From contig MGRY01000103.1 of NCBI GenBank assembly GCA_001799045.1, positions 1 through 5,737 on the forward strand: a stretch of 5,737 bases of DNA. The letters run 5' to 3'. Shown here one piece after another: positions 1 through 4,728 of the stretch. Numbering within the stretch: position 1 is the first letter of the stretch; the number at the start of each line of letters is the position of its first letter. The position numbers were made by a program, and so were the translations under genes. The notes under the pieces are model-generated. The model was not told the origin of the DNA. It was given only the letters and a program-made list of their open reading frames with translations, and did not search any database. The stretch is from Deltaproteobacteria bacterium RIFCSPLOWO2_02_56_12. Lineage in GTDB: Bacteria > Desulfobacterota > Binatia > UBA9968.

Positions 1-3
1 GGA

Positions 4-66
4 ATCTCAGATTGCAGATCTCACATCTCAGATTTGAGATTTGAAATTTGCCATTTGAAATCCCAA
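4..66. repeat. degenerate 7-bp tandem repeat array
   Basis: About nine consecutive 7-base units can be read in perfect register from position 4 to 66. Each begins with AT, and the approximate consensus is AT(T/C)T(G/C)A(G/A). The left units are of the ATCTCAG type. The four units at 32-59 all begin ATTTG (ATTTGAG, ATTTGAA, ATTTGCC, ATTTGAA). The array begins at the window edge, so its true left end may be outside. Heptameric short tandem repeats in intergenic DNA are known from several bacterial groups; no function can be read from the sequence. Confidence 0.75.
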
Positions 67-82
67 AAGGGCACGTCCGCAG

Positions 83-123
83 CCTCACTCGCGCTCCCCT
101 CGGCCTCTCCTCTGAGAGTGAGG
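83..123. repeat. 8-bp inverted repeat (CCTCACTC / GAGTGAGG)
   Basis: CCTCACTC at 83-90 is matched by its exact reverse complement GAGTGAGG at 116-123, across a pyrimidine-rich loop of 25 bases. There is no T-run on either side that would make it an intrinsic terminator. It is part of a cluster of palindromes running to about 194. Confidence 0.5.
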
Positions 124-124
124 G

Positions 125-141
125 GGCTTGCCGAGCAAGCC
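125..141. repeat. perfect 7-bp hairpin with 3-base loop
   Basis: GGCTTGC (125-131) pairs with GCAAGCC (135-141) around the loop CGA. The right arm overlaps the left arm of the larger inverted repeat at 139-194, so the two structures exclude each other as folded RNA or cruciform DNA. No T-run follows. Confidence 0.55.
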
Positions 142-194
142 GAAAGCACAGAGAGTGAACGGTTCAAAGAACCCACTGGCCCATTGCTTTCGGC
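139..194. repeat. compound inverted repeat, nested stems
   Basis: A 10-bp outer stem, GCCGAAAGCA (139-148) with TGCTTTCGGC (185-194), encloses an inner hairpin. The inner hairpin pairs AGTG (154-157) with CACT (174-177) and GGTTC (161-165) with GAACC (169-173), around an AAA loop, with a three-base bulge on the left side. The nested arms are exact. The shape could belong to a small RNA, a REP-like element or a decayed mobile-element end; the sequence does not decide which. Confidence 0.5.
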
Positions 195-255
195 GCGCGA
201 GGTGAGTCCCCTCACGAGGTTCCGACGGGAGGCACTGGAGCGAAGGGATAGAAAG

Positions 256-285
256 GACGGGGTCAGGTCTTGGATCTTGTATTTC
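256..285 (+). repeat. REP-like repeat fragment (GGGGTCAGG type)
   Basis: The stretch beginning GGACGGGGTCAGGTCTTGG resembles, from memory, the conserved ends of repetitive elements associated with RAYT (Y1 transposase) genes in environmental bacterial genomes. No inverted partner such as CCTGACCCC is present and no transposase is visible here, so it would be a solitary or truncated copy. The assignment rests on recollection, not on a search. Confidence 0.3.
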
Positions 286-303
286 ACCTATCACTCCCAA
301 CGG

Positions 304-331
304 GAAGTAAAAAGGTAGAAGTAAAAAGTGA
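304..331. repeat. purine-rich direct repeat, 14-bp period
   Basis: GAAGTAAAAAG occurs at 304-314 and again at 318-328. The tract can be read as four 7-base units (GAAGTAA, AAAGGTA, GAAGTAA, AAAGTGA), the same unit length as the array at 4-66 but a different motif. It lies just upstream of the Fic-like remnant and may have been part of that gene's leader. Confidence 0.5.
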
Positions 332-354
332 AAACATCGGAGGCTCCCTTTATA

Positions 355-581
355 ATGCCGGGGACTAGAAAGACTGGGCGGTACGATGCATCGAAGTTGA
401 TTGAGGGGCAATTTGAGCCCAGAGCATCCGGGGTCCACCGTTGGATTTTGGAGGAATCAAGGGTCGAACGCGGCAGGAATACTTTGCTGCGGTCCGCTTG
501 GGGTTGGATCGCAATTATGAGCCGATGGAAAAGATATTTAGCGGCGTGATCCGTAGGACTCTTCGCGCTCGCGAAGCGTAG
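355..581 (+). pseudogene. remnant of a Fic-family gene (internal deletion and frame change)
   Basis: Two pieces of one protein family appear in different frames. From ATG 355 the first frame reads TRKTGRYDASKLIEGQFEP, matching the N-terminal leader of a short Fic-domain family whose members start GRYD..LIE.QFEPGSRG. From about 432 the third frame reads GPPLDFGGIKGR and then RQEYFAAVRLGLDRNYEPM, followed by EKIFSGVIRRTLR, ending at TAG 579-581. That matches the C-terminal tail that follows the catalytic helix in the same family. The region between, which should hold the HPFxxGNGR nucleotide-transfer motif, is absent; I infer a deletion of well over 100 codons near 420-432. GGAGG at 339-343 lies 11 bases before the ATG. 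Intact members transfer AMP or similar groups to target proteins; this copy cannot. Family recognition is from memory. Confidence 0.68.
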
Positions 582-741
582 TCCCCGTCGGCTTCGGAGA
601 TTGGTCCCGAAGGGGCTGAGGGATTGCTACATGGACTCCTTCGACGGCCGTGTTCGACGTGACCGAGGTGTACAGCAGGGCTTTGCGCTGGGTGGGGCTT
701 CTTAGATATGGATTGGTTTCGATAAGAGGTTTTTTAGGCAT
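538..741 (-). CDS. small protein with a Fic-inhibitory-like motif
   Basis: This 67-residue frame starts MPKKPLIETNPYLRSP at ATG 741 and contains TSVTSNTAVEGVHV at residues 25-38. It resembles a family of small proteins beginning KPLIETNPYL and carrying an SS.AIEG motif. That motif recalls the (S/T)xxxE(G/N) inhibitory helix of Fic regulation, as in VbhA-type antitoxins. Here Asn30 stands where Ser or Thr is expected; Glu34-Gly35 are kept. The C-terminus (from about residue 45) is basic and low in complexity, and its codons coincide with two DNA hairpins. It runs convergently into the Fic-like remnant, overlapping its tail by 44 bases, so it may be the orphaned partner of that gene. The ribosome binding site is poor. 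Whether it is expressed is unclear, and no function is established. Confidence 0.5.
   Translation of the reverse strand: MPKKPLIETNPYLRSPTQRKALLYTSVTSNTAVEGVHVAIPQPLRDQSPKPTGTTLREREESYGSRR
556..584. repeat. long bulged hairpin
   Basis: GGACT (556-560) and CTTCGC (561-566) pair with GCGAAG (571-576) and AGTCC (580-584) around a GCTC tetraloop. This gives 11 base pairs with a three-base bulge (577-579) that contains the start of the TAG stop of the Fic-like remnant. It lies where the remnant and the convergent small ORF overlap. No T-run follows on either strand, so a classical intrinsic terminator is not supported. Confidence 0.5.
592..612. repeat. short inverted repeat CTTCGG / CCGAAG
   Basis: CTTCGG (592-597) is the exact reverse complement of CCGAAG (607-612), with a nine-base loop. 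It lies eight bases after the larger hairpin at 556-584 and shares its CTTCG core, so the two may be related palindromic units. It falls inside the C-terminal codons of the small minus-strand ORF. Confidence 0.4.
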
Positions 742-824
742 GACTCACAATAGCACGGTTATTGGCAAAAGCTAAGCAGATTGCTCGGGAGTAGAGGGGT
801 CAACCTGCCCCCTTTTCGCCTCCT

Positions 825-1805
825 TTATTTGGCAAGCTTATCCAGGATCGTGGTGTCGTAGAATTCTTTGGGCGCCGCCTTCCCCGCCTCCGGACGAGCG
901 GTCGATGCCAAGAAGTCCAGGATGCCCTGAAGACCGGCGTCGGAGACCTTCAGATCCTTGGTAAAGCCAGGTGGTTTCGTCTCGAATTCGTAGGTTTTCT
1001 GCAACACCTCCGGGTCGGATTGCTTCGTGTATTTCATCAGCACGAACATGGCAAGTTTTGGGTCCTCATACCAGCGTAGATTCGCCTGCCGCAGGGCTCT
1101 GAGCAAGCGCAGCCATGTATCCGCCAGGGGACGGATTCGATCTCTGCGAACCACAACGCCCGTATTCTGGTAGGGTTTGTCGTAGGTGTCCACCAGGCGG
1201 GAAAACCCTGCCGCATCTGCGCTAAAGCTATAAGGCGGAGCTAGTGTAACGCCCGCGACCTGGCGCGATTGCAATGCCGACCACATGACTCCCGAACTTC
1301 CCAGAGCCATAGGCTGCACGTCTGTGAGCTTCAAACCCATCTTTGCCAGCGCGACTCGCCCTCCGTAGTCGGCCGGCGTTCCCGGCCGATTTGTGCCCAC
1401 AATCTTTCCCCGAAGTTCGGCGGGGCTTCGGATATCCGGCTGCGCATGGAAGGAGAAGATCATCTTGTTGTGCAATCCCGCAATAAAAGCAACGTTGGCC
1501 CCGCTGAGGACAGCCGGTATTACAGACGGCGCAGAGATCACCACGGCATCCACCTCGCCTGCCACGAGGGCAGCCACGGCGATTTTTGCATCGATGTACA
1601 AAATTTTTGCGTCCAGCCCCTCGCGCTGGTAGGCCCCGATCTCGGTCGCAATCCAGATTGGCGCCATGGTGGTCACCGGGGACACATACGCAATACGGAT
1701 CGTAAGCGGCTTTTCCCCGCTGCGCTCTGCGCCTCGAACATCACCGAAGGTTGAGAAGACCAGGAGCCAAAAGATGCTACAGATCACCGATGCGAATCGA
1801 CCCAT
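825..1805 (-). CDS. NMT1/TauT-type ABC transporter substrate-binding protein
   Basis: This 326-residue exported protein belongs to the NMT1/SsuA/TauA superfamily, which binds small organic anions or pyrimidine-like ligands in the periplasm and hands them to an ABC permease. Residues 1-25 form a signal peptide: Arg3, a hydrophobic core at about 7-20, and a likely cut after Val-Arg-Gly. There is no lipobox Cys, so it should be soluble. The mature part opens with RIAYVSPVTTMAPIWIA, then GAYQREGLDAKI and an LVAGEVDAVV segment, the usual lobe-1 pattern of the family; ELRGKIVGTNRPGTPADY (130-147) matches the second-lobe entry. The length is normal. ATG 1805 is supported by GGAGG at 1815-1819, nine bases upstream. 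No permease or ATPase of its class is adjacent, so it is an orphan binding protein here and the ligand cannot be named. Confidence 0.92.
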   Translation of the reverse strand: MGRFASVICSIFWLLVFSTFGDVRGAERSGEKPLTIRIAYVSPVTTMAPIWIATEIGAYQREGLDAKILYIDAKIAVAALVAGEVDAVVISAPSVIPAVLSGANVAFIAGLHNKMIFSFHAQPDIRSPAELRGKIVGTNRPGTPADYGGRVALAKMGLKLTDVQPMALGSSGVMWSALQSRQVAGVTLAPPYSFSADAAGFSRLVDTYDKPYQNTGVVVRRDRIRPLADTWLRLLRALRQANLRWYEDPKLAMFVLMKYTKQSDPEVLQKTYEFETKPPGFTKDLKVSDAGLQGILDFLASTARPEAGKAAPKEFYDTTILDKLAK

Positions 1806-1825
1806 GTTTCCGTTCCTCCATCGCC

Positions 1826-1854
1826 TTTATGGCTCAGTGCGGAAACCCTGTCAA
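1826..1854 (-). promoter_or_regulatory. sigma70-like promoter for the binding-protein gene
   Basis: On the minus strand a perfect -35 box TTGACA (1854-1849) is followed after exactly 17 bases by CATAAA (1831-1826), four of six matches to TATAAT. Transcription would begin near 1819, giving a leader of only about 14 bases that starts at the Shine-Dalgarno GGAGG. Confidence 0.6.
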
Positions 1855-1918
1855 TCGGTGGGGCAGGGGATGATAACCGGGCGCTTTACACCGGCGCCTT
1901 CTGAAACGCTCTTGATTT

Positions 1919-1949
1919 TATACACTAACATAACGTAAATTGGTGTATA
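1919..1949. promoter_or_regulatory. palindromic candidate operator upstream of vapBC
   Basis: TATACAC (1919-1925) and GTGTATA (1943-1949) are exact inverted repeats centred on 1934. Extra symmetrical pairs lie inside: AA 1927-1928 with TT 1940-1941, and TA 1931-1932 with TA 1936-1937. The 31-bp element is AT-rich and ends 21 bases before vapB, where VapB-type ribbon-helix-helix proteins usually bind to repress their own operon. TTGATT at 1912-1917, a possible -35 box, abuts it. Function is inferred from position and symmetry. Confidence 0.55.
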
Positions 1950-1970
1950 GAGTCTAAAGGGGGGTGGCTT

Positions 1971-2183
1971 ATGCATAGGACCAATATCGAGCTGGACGAC
2001 AAGTTGGTGAAACAGGCGATGAGGCTGTTCGGCAAGAAGACCAAAAAAGAGCTTGTCAATTTTGCCCTTAACGAGCTGATTCGGCGGGAAAGGGCAAAGG
2101 GGATCCTGTCGCTGGAAGGCAAGGTTAAATGGGAAGGTGATCTCCGGGAGATGAGGAGGGGGAGATTTGCGGGTATTGATTGA
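1971..2183 (+). CDS. vapB: VapB-family antitoxin
   Basis: This 70-residue antitoxin should neutralise the VapC RNase encoded next to it and repress the shared promoter. The N-terminus RTNIELDDKLVKQAMRLFG followed by KTKKELVNFALNELIRRE (residues 3-39) is the ribbon-helix-helix pattern of the VapB/DUF2191 family: one strand for DNA contact, then two helices for dimer formation. The remaining tail, including WEGDLREMRRGRF (54-66), is charged and typical of the segment that wraps around the toxin's active site. Its length is normal for the family. ATG 1971 follows an AGGGGGGT purine tract at 1958-1965, five bases away. The last 17 bases overlap vapC in another frame, a sign of translational coupling. 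A palindromic candidate operator lies at 1919-1949. Confidence 0.9.
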   Translation: MHRTNIELDDKLVKQAMRLFGKKTKKELVNFALNELIRRERAKGILSLEGKVKWEGDLREMRRGRFAGID

Positions 2184-2562
2184 CACCTCAGTCTGGATTG
2201 ATTTCTTCCGCGGCGCGACCTCCCGCGAAAATGCCCTTTTAAAAGACTGCTTGAGCCGGCGCGATCATATCTTTACCGCAGGAGTGATCGTTCAAGAGAT
2301 CCTCCAAGGAATCAGAGACGATTCCCAGTGCCGTTCAGTCAGAGAATATTTGTTCCTCTTTCCGAAGATTGATTCGGAGTTCTCTGATTACGTGGATGCT
2401 GCGGATGTTTACCGGAACTTGAGAAAAAAGGGGCTCACTATCGACAGTCCTGTGGACTGCTTGATTGCTGTGCTGGCTCTCCGCCACCGTCTTTCTCTCC
2501 TCCATAAGGATTCCGATTTCATGGTGATATCTCGACATTATCCGCTTGCCATGGTCGGGTAA
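2167..2562 (+). CDS. vapC: VapC-family PIN-domain ribonuclease toxin
   Basis: This 131-residue PIN-domain protein is the toxin of the pair; VapC enzymes cut specific RNAs, often tRNA or rRNA, using a metal held by conserved acidic residues. The acidic set is visible: Asp6 in VLIDTSVWIDFF, Glu44 in VIVQEILQG, Asp97 in SPVDCLIAVLA, and Asp115/Asp117 in LLHKDSDF. The fold appears complete and of normal length, so the toxin is probably active. The start is TTG 2167, which places Asp6 correctly and is preceded by AGGAGG at 2154-2159, seven bases upstream. It overlaps the vapB end by 17 bases, and the weak TTG start may keep toxin levels below antitoxin. The RNA target cannot be predicted. Confidence 0.94.
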   Translation: MRVLIDTSVWIDFFRGATSRENALLKDCLSRRDHIFTAGVIVQEILQGIRDDSQCRSVREYLFLFPKIDSEFSDYVDAADVYRNLRKKGLTIDSPVDCLIAVLALRHRLSLLHKDSDFMVISRHYPLAMVG

Positions 2563-2596
2563 TCTGCCTGGAGGCGGGGAAGAAGTAGAGTTGCGA

Positions 2597-3382
2597 ATGA
2601 AAAAAGTTCCCGCGCTGGATTTCCGTAACGTTTCTTATTCTTCCTTCGATGACAAAAAGATTCTGCAGTCGATCCACTGGACGGTCCGGCACGGAGAGCA
2701 CTGGGCCATTCTGGGTCCGAATGGCTCGGGTAAAACCACGCTCTTAAAGATCGCCTGCGGTTATATCTGGCCGAACGACGGCGGAGTCGTCTACCGAAAA
2801 GGCAAGGAGTTGATCGACCTTGGCGAGCTGAGGAAGAGCATCGGCTGGGTCACATCCACGCTCGTGGCCCAAATCCCTCCTCGGGAAACAGCATTGCAGA
2901 CGGTAGCGTCGGGAAAATTCGCGCAGCTGGGACTTTGGGAGAAGCCCACGAAGAGAGATTACGTCCAGGCCGGAGAATATCTCGACCGGATGGGCTGCTC
3001 CCATTTAATGGACCGGGAGTTCGGGACTTTGTCCCAGGGAGAACAGCAGAAGGTCCTCATCGCGCGGGCGCGGATGGCCAAACCTTACCTGATTTTTCTT
3101 GACGAGCCCTGCGCCGGGATGGACCCGGGGGCGAGGGAGATCTTTCTCGCCGGGCTAAAAAAGCTGGGCAGGCAGAAAAGGGTTCCCGCGCTCATCTATG
3201 TCACGCACCACATCGAAGAGATCCTGCCGCTGTTTAAAAAAACGCTCATCCTGAAGGACGGCATGGTGCTGGATTCGGGAGACAGCAGCAGAATCCTAAA
3301 GCGGGATGTCCTGGAAAAGCTATACGGCGTGTCGCTCGGCATAACGAAAAAGAAAGGACGCTACTGGCCGATTATCAAGTAG
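2597..3382 (+). CDS. ABC transporter ATP-binding protein, ModF/YlmA-like
   Basis: This is a single-domain ABC ATPase of 261 residues from ATG 2597. In order it shows Walker A GPNGSGKTT (40-48), a Q-loop region near Gln92 in VAQIPP, the signature LSQGEQQKV (145-153), Walker B LIFLDEPCAGMD (165-176, catalytic Glu170) and the switch His204 in YVTHHIEE. The LSQGE signature in place of LSGGE, together with IGWVTS before the Q-loop, fits the ModF/YlmA branch (COG1119), whose transported substrate is generally unknown. All ATP-hydrolysis residues are present. An upstream TTG at 2546 in the same frame lies inside vapC and is unlikely; TTG 2591 is possible. The gene begins 34 bases after vapC with only a weak purine tract, so it may be read through from vapBC. 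No permease is encoded nearby. Confidence 0.92.
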   Translation: MKKVPALDFRNVSYSSFDDKKILQSIHWTVRHGEHWAILGPNGSGKTTLLKIACGYIWPNDGGVVYRKGKELIDLGELRKSIGWVTSTLVAQIPPRETALQTVASGKFAQLGLWEKPTKRDYVQAGEYLDRMGCSHLMDREFGTLSQGEQQKVLIARARMAKPYLIFLDEPCAGMDPGAREIFLAGLKKLGRQKRVPALIYVTHHIEEILPLFKKTLILKDGMVLDSGDSSRILKRDVLEKLYGVSLGITKKKGRYWPIIK

Positions 3383-3400
3383 ACACCAGAGAGCGGCCGT

Positions 3401-3429
3401 TTGTTAGGCGAAGAAAAATCTTGTAGACT
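3401..3429 (+). promoter_or_regulatory. candidate promoter for msrA
   Basis: TTGTTA (3401-3406) and TAGACT (3424-3429) are separated by exactly 17 bases, each matching four of six consensus positions. The element sits in the 78-bp gap between the ABC ATPase stop and msrA, about 30 bases before the start codon. Moderate support only. Confidence 0.38.
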
Positions 3430-3460
3430 ATTTAATGACAAAAAATAGGGAGCGGGAAAT

Positions 3461-3937
3461 ATGACGGAGAAGGCTGTTTTTGGCGCGGGCTGTTTTTGGG
3501 AAGTGGAAGCGGAGTTTCGTAAGGTGAAAGGTGTTGTCTCGACGGCGGTCGGATACTCCGGAGGATGGCTCAAGGGGCCGACTTATGAAGATGTGTGCAC
3601 GGCCCGGACCGGCCATGCCGAAGTGGTTGAGGTCGAGTATGATCCGGCTGAGGTCGCTTATGATCAACTGCTCGAACTGTTTTGGTCCATCCACGACCCG
3701 ACGACGCTCAACCGGCAAGGGCCGGACGTCGGCACGCAGTACCGCTCGGCCATTTTTTATCACACGCCGGAGCAGAAGGGTTCGGCCGAGGCGTCAAAAA
3801 AGAGGCTTGAGGAGATGGGCCGGTACCAGAGGCCCATCGTGACAGAGATTGCCCCGGCAACGGAGTTCTACCGGGCCGAAGAATATCATCAGCAGTATTT
3901 CGACAAGCGCGGGTCATCGGGCCACAAGTTTTGGTAA
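3461..3937 (+). CDS. msrA: peptide-methionine (S)-S-oxide reductase
   Basis: MsrA reduces methionine-S-sulfoxide in oxidised proteins and free methionine back to methionine. The 158-residue product carries the catalytic motif GAGCFWEVE with nucleophile Cys11, GYSGG (31-35), YEDVCTARTGHAEVVEVEYDP (42-61, containing the conserved Glu54) and PDVGTQYRS (88-96), which hold the other active-site residues. It is the compact form of the family, without a signal peptide, so it should act in the cytoplasm. The only other cysteine is Cys46, at the position of a non-recycling Cys in longer enzymes; the C-terminal resolving cysteines are missing and the protein ends SSGHKFW. ATG 3461 follows AGGGAG at 3447-3452, eight bases upstream. 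The exported protein that follows probably shares its transcript. Confidence 0.97.
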   Translation: MTEKAVFGAGCFWEVEAEFRKVKGVVSTAVGYSGGWLKGPTYEDVCTARTGHAEVVEVEYDPAEVAYDQLLELFWSIHDPTTLNRQGPDVGTQYRSAIFYHTPEQKGSAEASKKRLEEMGRYQRPIVTEIAPATEFYRAEEYHQQYFDKRGSSGHKFW

Positions 3938-3941
3938 GAGG
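3934..3941 (+). promoter_or_regulatory. ribosome binding site that decides the start at GTG 3949
   Basis: GTAAGAGG lies seven bases before GTG 3949 and overlaps the msrA stop codon (3935-3937). An in-frame TTG at 3931 would start inside msrA, has no comparable site, and would lengthen the signal peptide by six residues, so GTG 3949 is preferred. Confidence 0.55.
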
Positions 3942-3948
3942 CAACCTC

Positions 3949-4728
3949 GTGGCGCCATCCCGCTTTTTCATTCCCAGGTTCCTTACCTTCCTGTTATTGC
4001 TTGCCGGCAGCGCTATCGCTCAGGAAGCGGAGGAGAAGCGCGCCCCGCAGCAGCTCCAGCCCGGGCAGACCATCTCCAGGGAAGTCGCTCCCGCAAAGCT
4101 CAACGCCGATCTCATCAGGACGATGACGGCTTACCGGGTGAGTCTTGAGAAGCTGCTTAAGATCCACGAGCAGGAGTTCAAGAAAAAAGCGGGGGAAGTT
4201 CAGGAGCGCAGAGGCTTTTACGAGAAGGGGTACATATCAAGATTGGAGCTGGATCAGAGCCAGCGAGAGCTTGCCGGGGCAGAGGCCAAGATAAGGGAGG
4301 TGGAGCAGAAGATCGCGGAAACGAAGACCGCGATCGCCGAGGCTGCGATCTTCGAAGAGCTTCTCAGGCTGCCGCCGTTAAGGGCCGGGGAATACCTGGA
4401 GCGGGGGGCTTTGATTCGTTATAACGGAAAAGCCGCCTGGTCCGTCGCCGACACCGGCAAGATTCAAAAATTTTTTTCTGAAAAGTTCGGCCGCTTGCTG
4501 CCGATCAGCGCTTTGGGCCAGACCCCATTTCATGACCGAATGAGATTTGATCATCATGACGCGGTGGACGTAGCGCTGCATCCGGACAGCTCGGAGGGCA
4601 GGGCGCTCATGGCCTACCTGCGCCAGGCGGGCATACCTTATATGGCCTTTCGCAACGGGGTGCCGGGGTCCGCCAGCGGGGCCCACATTCATATCGGCAG
4701 ACCTTCTCGCAGAGCCGCCCTGCGTTGA
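3949..4728 (+). CDS. exported coiled-coil protein with M15-like His/Asp-rich C-terminal domain
   Basis: The 259-residue product has three parts. Residues 1-24 are a signal peptide (basic start, FLTFLLLLAGS core, cut after Ala-Ile-Ala before QEAEE), placing it in the periplasm. Residues about 52-137 form a long charged coiled coil; RGFYEKGYISRLELDQSQ within it resembles the helical hairpins of HlyD- and TolC-type proteins. The C-terminal part has HDRMRFDHHDAVDVALHP (195-212), GIPYMAFRNG and GAHIHIG (244-250). A His/Asp cluster followed by a later HxH is the layout of zinc DD-peptidases of family M15, but the usual SxHxxGxAxD spacing is not exact, so peptidase activity is a suggestion only. Similar proteins are, as I recall, annotated as uncharacterised. 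It starts 11 bases after msrA and ends before a weak terminator. It could trim or bind peptidoglycan, as coiled-coil EnvC-type factors do. Confidence 0.85.
   Translation: MAPSRFFIPRFLTFLLLLAGSAIAQEAEEKRAPQQLQPGQTISREVAPAKLNADLIRTMTAYRVSLEKLLKIHEQEFKKKAGEVQERRGFYEKGYISRLELDQSQRELAGAEAKIREVEQKIAETKTAIAEAAIFEELLRLPPLRAGEYLERGALIRYNGKAAWSVADTGKIQKFFSEKFGRLLPISALGQTPFHDRMRFDHHDAVDVALHPDSSEGRALMAYLRQAGIPYMAFRNGVPGSASGAHIHIGRPSRRAALR

Larger units (their letters stand above)
1..354. other. gene-free repeat-rich region
   Basis: No reading frame here shows recognisable protein features. The open frames on both strands are low-complexity translations of repeats and lack credible ribosome binding sites. 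The stretch holds a 7-bp tandem array, nested inverted repeats, a GGGGTCAGG-type repeat fragment and a second short purine-rich heptamer-like tract, each listed separately. It ends at the start of the Fic-like remnant. Confidence 0.7.

Noticed and set aside
351..356. Perfect TATAAT with GTGAAA 17 bases upstream as a promoter
   Set aside because: It overlaps the ATG at 355, so transcription would start inside the coding frame; more likely chance in AT-rich DNA.
34..438. Overlapping open frames on both strands (34-318 +, 85-438 -, 21-287 -)
   Set aside because: Their translations are low-complexity readings of the repeats and palindromes, they lack good ribosome binding sites, and they match no recognisable family.
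328..549. A 73-residue plus-strand frame as an intact gene
   Set aside because: Only its first part, up to QFEP, looks like real protein. After that the coding signal moves to another frame, so it is treated as one part of the Fic-like pseudogene.
259..802. GGGGTCA at 259-265 and 796-802 as direct repeats bounding a mobile element
   Set aside because: Seven bases is too short, no further identity follows, and no transposase lies between them.
796..816. GGGG/CCCC hairpin followed by TTTT as a plus-strand terminator
   Set aside because: The stem is only four pairs with an eight-base loop, and no intact plus-strand gene ends nearby.
1269..1754. 161-residue plus-strand frame opposite the binding-protein gene
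   Set aside because: It is an antisense shadow of a clearly recognised gene, with no family features of its own.
3531..4148. Plus-strand frames 3531-3842 and 3849-4148
   Set aside because: Arg/Ser/Pro-rich shadows of msrA and of the exported coiled-coil gene in other frames.
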